Of a stretch of 64,000 nt of DNA, positions 57,987 through 64,000 are shown piece after piece (the first letter of the stretch is position 1; each line of letters begins with the position of its first letter). The notes under the pieces are model-generated. The model did not search any database. It saw nothing but the letters and a program-made list of their open reading frames with translations, and was not told where the DNA came from. Location of the stretch: positions 1,426,001 through 1,490,000 of the forward strand of contig CM041196.1 in the NCBI GenBank assembly GCA_023078555.1. Reading direction: 5' to 3'. The position numbers were made by a program, and so were the translations under genes. The stretch is from Ulva prolifera (taxonomy: Eukaryota > Chlorophyta > Ulvophyceae > Ulvales > Ulvaceae).

Positions 57987-58016
57987 CTCAGGCGGCAGCG
58001 CGCGCTGCCGCCTGAG
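57987..58016. repeat. 30-bp perfect palindrome
   Basis: Arms ctcaggcggcagcgc and gcgctgccgcctgag abut with no loop. It could form a GC-rich cruciform next to the palindrome at 57944-57981. Confidence 0.92.
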
Positions 58017-59293
58017 TGCCAGGCTTTTGTGCCGGACTACACTCCACCACCCACTATCCGCGTGGATGTCCGCTGCAGGTAGCATCGGGGTGGCATGTGG
58101 AAAAGTGGATGCATGCACAGCGCTCCAACCAGACAACGCAAGGGGAGTCTGGCGAAAGCGTCGCGCGTGATGGTGGCATCTGTGTATATGTGCTGAAGCT
58201 CCGGCAGGGCTGCCGGTGCCGTCACGACACCTCAGGGTGTTCCTGTGATGGCACCGTGTCCTGATGCCCAGGCACCAGCGCCGCAGCCTGTGGGGGTAGC
58301 GCCACGAGGCCACTCGCAGAGGATGCCTGTGGCGTCCTGGCTGTCGCAGCCTCCCGATGAACCACACACCTCCCACAGGATGTGTGTGGCAGCTGCACTG
58401 CTTGTCCGCTCTGCATCCCATGCCTCCGTGCTGGTGGAATGCCACTGTCGGGGATCGTGTGAAACATGTTGACTTGATATTTGCACTGCATTTTTTGCAA
58501 GTTTTGCAGTCGACGTGTGACTGCTGGGGGCTATATGCCTGACCACGGTTAGATCAGTCAAGGTAGCTGAGCATAGCTGCTTTTAGTAGTGAGTGGGATG
58601 GGAGAGCTACCTGAGAGTTCAGGTGTGTAGGAACACATCAATGGTTCGTTTTGTGGGAAGACTGGCCTGATAGTATTTTGGTTCTGTGGCATCAATTTAT
58701 GGACATGCGTGGACAGGATGTTTTGTGAAAAGGTAGCTTTTATTGAACTCTGGCTGTGTGCCATAAAGTCTGTACAGACTTGACACTACTACGTAGACAT
58801 GCATTGACTGATCTTGATATGGCAAGACTAGCTCGATAGTACCTTGAGTACATGGTATGAAAGTAATCGTGCTGACACATATCGCTGATGTCACCACAGT
58901 GGGGATGGCAGTGATGTCAGAACCATACCAAGGAACACAACCCAGTTGTTTTGAAACGTCCCACCTTTCACGGAGCCAAGAGGGTCTGCCACCGGACACG
59001 TTGCCGTCCCCATGACCAGTGGTCACCAGTCCATTTTGTACGTAGGCCCTTGTAGAGTGACCTTTTGAGAGCAGCAGACCAATTCATGCATCACACATAC
59101 TCGCTTCTAATTGCGGCACAGCCTGGTGCTCAGCTTACATGATCGAGCACACGCTGCTGCTTCGTCCAGGATATGGGCTGAGTGAGTTTGTCGTGAGATT
59201 TGGCAGTGTGAGTGCTATGCATACCCATACTTGATTGCATTGTCATCATGTGTCCAGTGTCAGGACCTGTCGGCCAGTCCACTCAGCATCGAG

Positions 59294-59321
59294 GCACCCA
59301 ACGTCCACTCACGTTGGGTGC
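59294..59321. repeat. Hairpin: 11-bp stem, 6-base loop
   Basis: gcacccaacgt, loop ccactc, then acgttgggtgc. It may simply be a chance inverted repeat; no adjacent gene end gives it a role. Confidence 0.7.
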
Positions 59322-61678
59322 TCACGCGATAGCAAATATGCCTAATAGTAAAGGCCAGTAAATCTGCAGCTTGATGCAGCATGAGAAGCGGTCCTCATGC
59401 TGCCGGAGCGCTCCCTGAGCTGCCCATGTCAGAGGCATACGCTCCCTGACCAGCCGTTGTCAGCATCTACAAGGTCACTAGCTGAGTCCATGAATCATCA
59501 GAGCCTACCTGAGCATGGAAGGAGGTTGTGTGGCACAATTATTGATGGAACGGCACGGGCAGCCTGCTACCTGACCTGATCAGCCAGCTGAGATCATGGC
59601 TGCAAGTGCTGCCATGCCGATCGAAGAAAGATGCCATTTGAAGCCACGGCCATTTCAGCCAGAGCAGCTTTCTACTGGTCCTGTTGAAGGCAAGCGCATT
59701 GTCCGTCGGAGCACCAAGGACTGTTGTTCACGCTACGACGCCTTCAGACGGTGAAGTTGTTTCGGCAGTGAAATAAGACGGTGAAGCTACGTTTGAAAAT
59801 TCATTTGAGACCACTCTCAAAAGGCCCTGAGCAGAAGTTTGGCACATGTGCGTTGCGGTGCCGAGCAGCACAACGTCCAGCAAAAATGGCCTCCTCTGAA
59901 TTGCAGGACGAATCTGAGAGCATCAGGAAGATATCCTCAACTTTGAGGGGCGTCGGCATGCGTAGTCTGTACATTTCGCCGGTTGCCTTGGGTTCTGGAC
60001 GCCACGCTGCAGCGGGATCGCTTCGGCAGCATTTCACAAGTGAAGGCGATCGCTGCAAACATGTGTGCCTGGTTCACATCCGCAACACACTGACAATGTG
60101 CACACACGCACTGAACACATACACATGATACCGAGGTACTAAGCCGTGCCTGATAGTTGCTTCACACCACCTTCTTCGCAGTATACGTGTCCGCGACCCT
60201 GACATTCCGGCAACGCGTGAAAGCAGCGTGCAACGTGGCCATTTGCAGCTCATGCCCGTACACGACGCTGCGAAAGGGACGCTACGTCTTCGACACTTTG
60301 ATTATCAACTGTGATGGGCGCGAATGTTGCTGTTACGCATCCGTGTAATGTCCCTCGTCCTCGTCCACCTGCGCACTACGCTGCATTGAACGCGGCCATC
60401 GACATTGTAGACAATACACCATAAACATCCCTGTCTAGCACTCGAGTAGATTTCTAGATTCGATTGCTTGGGCTGCCTCGACGACCGGCTGGGCTATCGA
60501 CTACTTCAAAGTTCGCCAAACGGCGCCTTGCTCACACCAGCCTTTGTACAGCGGTAATCCTGCAGCTCCACACCAGGTGAAGAAATCGCAATCAGCTTCG
60601 CTAACGTACGTCAAGGGGCTGCACCTTAGCTCGCGGTCGTAGCTTCTTGCTGCACGCAAAGCACGGCGTACTCCGACAGCTGTACACACCAGCGACAGCA
60701 CAACGCTCATCGATATCGAAGAGGTCATCACAGAGACAGACGCACTTAAGAAACATCAAGGTGCCATCTCCTGTGTATTGTATCTCCTGCGCAGGGCCAC
60801 CGTTGATCTTTGTTGCGCTCTCGTGATCATTCACTGCGTAGTTGTCCCAAAGATAGAGCGCGGATTTAGAGCACGCCGTGTGACACGGAGTCGAATGCTA
60901 TGTCGCGCCCATATTTTCTGCAGCCATGACTGCGTTGTAGAAGGGGATGCCGGCGTGCACGCCATATCTCTGTAGAGATGACTGTTGAGCATCGCCGCGG
61001 TGTTTGCAGCAGTGTTGCGTCGCTCTGCAGCATTTTCAGGGCTGCCACCCAAACCTTAGACCTGAACATTCGGAATTGCTCTATATGATCGGGCCCGATG
61101 ACCCAACACTTACAGGCCTCAGCGGCGGACTGCCGGCTTCCAGGCTAACCCCCTCTGGCCTCCGCCGACCCTCTGTTCCGCTCTGCCCGGCATGCGGCGT
61201 AGTGGGAGGTTGAATGGCATGCATACATATATACGTAGCTGTGCATGTGTCTTGTTGCGCGGCATTCCGTATGTGCGCGGTGCGGTTCTGTTCGCATGGT
61301 GGTGATGTTGGCGAGCGGCTACGTCTGCGGGTCGCCGGCTGTGGCTTGGGTGTGCTACGGCACTGCTCTTTCCCCCTGCTGCACTCTATTCCTGCGCCAT
61401 CCCCACCATTGTCGACCGTGGTGGGGGTTTCCTGAATCTCCCCTTCCGGTCAGGCCACCACAGCGCCATGCATGACATCACGTGTCCAATCGCACACCAC
61501 AGCATTGTCAGCAAGATTCTATGCTCGATTCTGTGGCCAAATCCTGGCCATCGTATGTGCCGATCGTACTCGCGAGGTCGTTTGCCAATCAACCCCGTCT
61601 TCCTCCCGCGCACTCCACAGAGGCCAGCCCGCACAGCAACGCCGAAACCAAACACGCCCCACCACATGCAGGGCCACC

Positions 61679-63967
61679 ATGACTCCTCCACCCCCGTCCC
61701 GTCGCCGAGCCCCGCCCCGCCACACAGCCCCCCTCCTCCTCGCGGCGCTCCTCGCCGCCACCGCATCCGCACCCCTCGCGGCCGCCGTCACCACCGGCGA
61801 GTGCAACACCCTCGCCGACGCGTTTGTGCCTCTGCTCGCGGAGCAGAGCTCGTCCCTCGCGACCACCGCCGGCTGCTCCTCGGCGACCTCGTTCCAGGTC
61901 TGCGACGCCAAAGGCGTGCAGGGGCCGTGCTCGACCGTCTCCGAGTGCGACGCGGAGTTCACCACGGAGAGTGACTCCTGCACGTCTTCAAACCGCTACT
62001 CCTCCTGCTGCATCGTCGCGATACAGAGCTTGTGCACGGGGTCGTCGTGCAGCGCGCAGCCTGGCGGGCTGTGCTCGCAGATCTGTGACGACGATGACGG
62101 CCCGACACCGAGCCCAGACGACAGCGGCGATAGTGGGAGCAACGCCGGGGTTGCCGTCGGGGCGTCGCTCGCCGCGATTGTGGTTGTCGGGGCGCTTGTG
62201 GCCGTGGGGGTGTGGTGGTTCTGCTGCCGGAAGAAGGGCGGCGGGGAAGCGGGCGAGCCGGGGAAGGTCATGGTGCGCTCCGATCATGCATGCATGCATG
62301 CCGGCTGTGTACATACACGGCGCTTGAAGGTGAGCGTGTACCTGTGATGCGTGCCGTTCCTGCTGTTCCTGCTGCTCCTGCGGTGCTACCGGCCTCTGCG
62401 ACTTTGCCCGGTCAGTACCCAACGCCTGGCTGCATCTGTGTTACAATTACAAAGAGGGAGAGGCAGGTACCACCGCCGGGGCACAGCACAGCACAGCACA
62501 GCACAGCACAGCACAAGCACCCCCGTTGACGGATGGGGCGCTAGCCTGCCTGCCTGCACCTGTGTGACTCAGCAGCCTGCTTCCTGCTGAAAAACCCACT
62601 CTCGCCTGCCCTCGCAGATACAGAATCAGCCAGCTCCAGTCGCCCCGGCCATGCAGACGTACCAGCAGCCCGTACAAACGTACCAGCAGCCGTACACGCA
62701 GCCTCCGCAGCAGCAGTACGTCTACAGCCACACGACCCCCGGCCAGCCCCAGGCTGCCGCCCCCCCGCCACCTGCCCCGTACCACACTGCCCCGGCACAA
62801 GCCCAGTACGCGCAGCCCCCAGCACAGCACGCACAGCACGCGCAGCACGCGCAGTACGCGCAGCCGCCGCCTCCGCAGTACGCGTACTCTGCCGCCGCGC
62901 CGGGGCAGCCGAGCACGGGGCAACAGACCGCGTCGTACGCCGGGTCTCAAGTCGGCACCGTCGCCGCGCGCTCCACCGCGTCGGCGACTGAGTCCTCCAT
63001 GCCGCCTGCTGCGCACGGCACCGGCACCAGCACCGCACACACGGCGACGAACGACAGCCAGGCAGCGGTCAACCCGTACGCGCTGGTCGCGACGCAGGGG
63101 GAGACGTTCGGGCAGACGACGTTCGGGCAGACGACGGTGACGCAGCGGCGGCCGCCGCCGGCGGGCGCGAAGATCGACGAGCGGAAGGATTTCCTGCACT
63201 ACCAGCTGGACACGCTGGCCGGGAGCGAGGTGCTTGCGGGGCTCGTGATGGAAGCGGGGTTGTCGAACCGCATGCAGGGCGGTGCGCCTCCCGCCGCGCC
63301 GGCAGCTGTCACTGTCTTCACACTGCCAGGTTCATGCTCGTGCAAGGCTGCTGCCAATCACTACTGTCAGACGTTTCCCTGTGCTCTTCGCGGGCATGCA
63401 TACCGGATCGTGTCCAGTCCGTTATCTTGTGGTGGGGCAGTGATGGTGTGCTCAGACCCTTTGCCATCTGAAGCTAGATCAGTAGATCTCTGACGTACAT
63501 TTGGAATAGCCAACTCGCATCCAACGAAGGCACCGCGATGGCTAGCGTCAGGTGGCCTTGCGGCGTTTGTAGGGCTGCCATCCAGCCCTTGGACATAGTC
63601 ATTCGGAATCATTCTACGCGACTGCAGCCATGCGCCGGAAGACTTGACACGGAACTCGCACCCTGCAGGCCAAGCCGTCATCCAGTTTGCGAAGGACCGC
63701 CGCTCCGGCCTCTTCTACGCGCTCAAGTTCTTCCTCTCCAATACCGCCTTCACCGACGAGGTGGCGCTGTACACCGACCGCGGCAGCCCCCTCGGCCACT
63801 TCCTGCCGCAGCTGCGCAACATCGTCGGCGCCGTCGGCCACGGCGCGCCGATCGCCGACGCCTACGGGCAGCCGCTGCCGCCGTGCATCGTGATGGAGAA
63901 GGGCGAGAGCCTGGACGTGTGGATGAAGCGCAACCGCGACGGCATGGACATGGTCACTGGCCTGCAG
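61679..63967 (+). CDS. Receptor-like protein kinase, 3' part outside window
   Basis: Exons 61679-62272, 62618-63281 and 63669-63967 join in phase (about 519 codons), and the donor at 63967 leads off the right edge. The ATG sits in gccaccATG. Order of parts: signal peptide (about residues 1-35; HTAPLLLAALLAATASAP); a Cys-containing ectodomain of about 120 residues (YSSCCIVAIQSLC, GGLCSQICDDDD); a single TM helix (VAVGASLAAIVVVGALVAVG) with a basic stop (CCRKKG); a long Gln/Pro/Tyr-rich cytoplasmic linker (QTYQQPVQTYQQP, then AQHAQHAQ repeats); and the start of a protein kinase domain (GGQAVIQFA glycine loop, ALKFF with the Lys, PPCIVMEKGESLDVWM hinge). I recall the ALKFF type from algal kinases. 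The catalytic loop is not in the window. A further small exon in intron 1 (near 62335-62410, Ala/Pro/Val-rich) is possible. Confidence 0.87.
62481..62515. repeat. (GCACA)7 microsatellite
   Basis: Seven perfect pentamer units in intron 1 of the receptor-kinase gene. Confidence 0.92.
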
Positions 63968-64000
63968 GTGCGCAACACGTGGTCCCCATCGTCCGGAGTG

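Larger units (their letters stand above)
57336..61678. other. Gene-poor stretch before the receptor kinase
   Basis: About 4.3 kb. It holds two adjacent perfect palindromes and a hairpin (listed separately). Two zones look partly coding but could not be assembled. One is plus 59886-60300: an ATG frame with MASSELQDESESIRKISS, then after an acceptor at 60180 RVRDPDIPATRESSVQRGHL. The other is minus 61000-60600: HAGIPFYNAVMAAENMGA, an in-frame stop, then DHESATKINGGPAQEIQYTG. They may be a small gene and a decayed one. Confidence 0.4.

Noticed and set aside
1-64000. CRISPR arrays, prokaryotic operons, phage or plasmid origin
   Set aside because: No spaced direct-repeat arrays, no Shine-Dalgarno-led gene clusters. 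All major genes are split by spliceosomal introns.

Overview
The window looks like nuclear DNA of a eukaryote, most likely a chlorophyte green alga. Its genes are split into GC-rich exons by 80-1650 bp GT-AG introns (one looks GC-AG), and many 5' splice sites read GTGCG. The gene set is algal/plant: a BSU1-like Kelch-phosphatase, plastid-type ferritin, 2-Cys peroxiredoxin, a plastid-type NFU protein, CRY-DASH and an algal-type receptor kinase. No prokaryotic operons, rRNA or tRNA genes were seen. The assignment to green algae is an inference. I built gene models by hand from splice sites, reading phase and remembered family alignments; start codons and untranslated regions are less certain than internal exons.

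Left part (1-11 kb): a BSL-type Kelch/Ser-Thr phosphatase gene (minus, cut by the left edge), then an Mpv17/PMP22-family membrane protein gene (plus). Next comes a 2.84-kb DNA element with 173-bp terminal inverted repeats and a 7-bp target duplication, with a 183-bp tandem repeat inside it.

11-27 kb: two tandem 2-Cys peroxiredoxin genes with the same intron position but different N-terminal targeting sequences; a six-exon gene for a secreted Cys-containing protein I do not recognise (minus); a three-exon gene for a putatively myristoylated protein I do not recognise (plus); ferritin (plus); an FN3+CS-domain protein (plus); and a 5'-truncated LINE remnant.

27-39 kb: a seven-exon gene for a mitochondrially targeted F1-ATPase alpha-like protein that has lost its P-loop (minus). 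It is divergent from a GIY-YIG-like/NFU fusion gene (plus). A four-exon CRY-DASH gene (minus) converges on the NFU gene.

39-57 kb: three tandem equilibrative-nucleoside-transporter-like genes with identical intron phases. The long spacers between them contain little besides simple repeats, palindromes, short tandem duplications and one short retrotransposed insert with a 16-bp target duplication.

57-64 kb: a gene-poor 4.3-kb stretch with two adjacent perfect palindromes and some decayed-looking coding fragments, then the first three exons of a receptor-like protein kinase cut by the right edge. The genes suggest redox and iron handling (peroxiredoxins, ferritin, NFU), light/DNA repair (CRY-DASH), signalling (BSL, receptor kinase) and transport (ENT, Mpv17), with no sign of one shared pathway.
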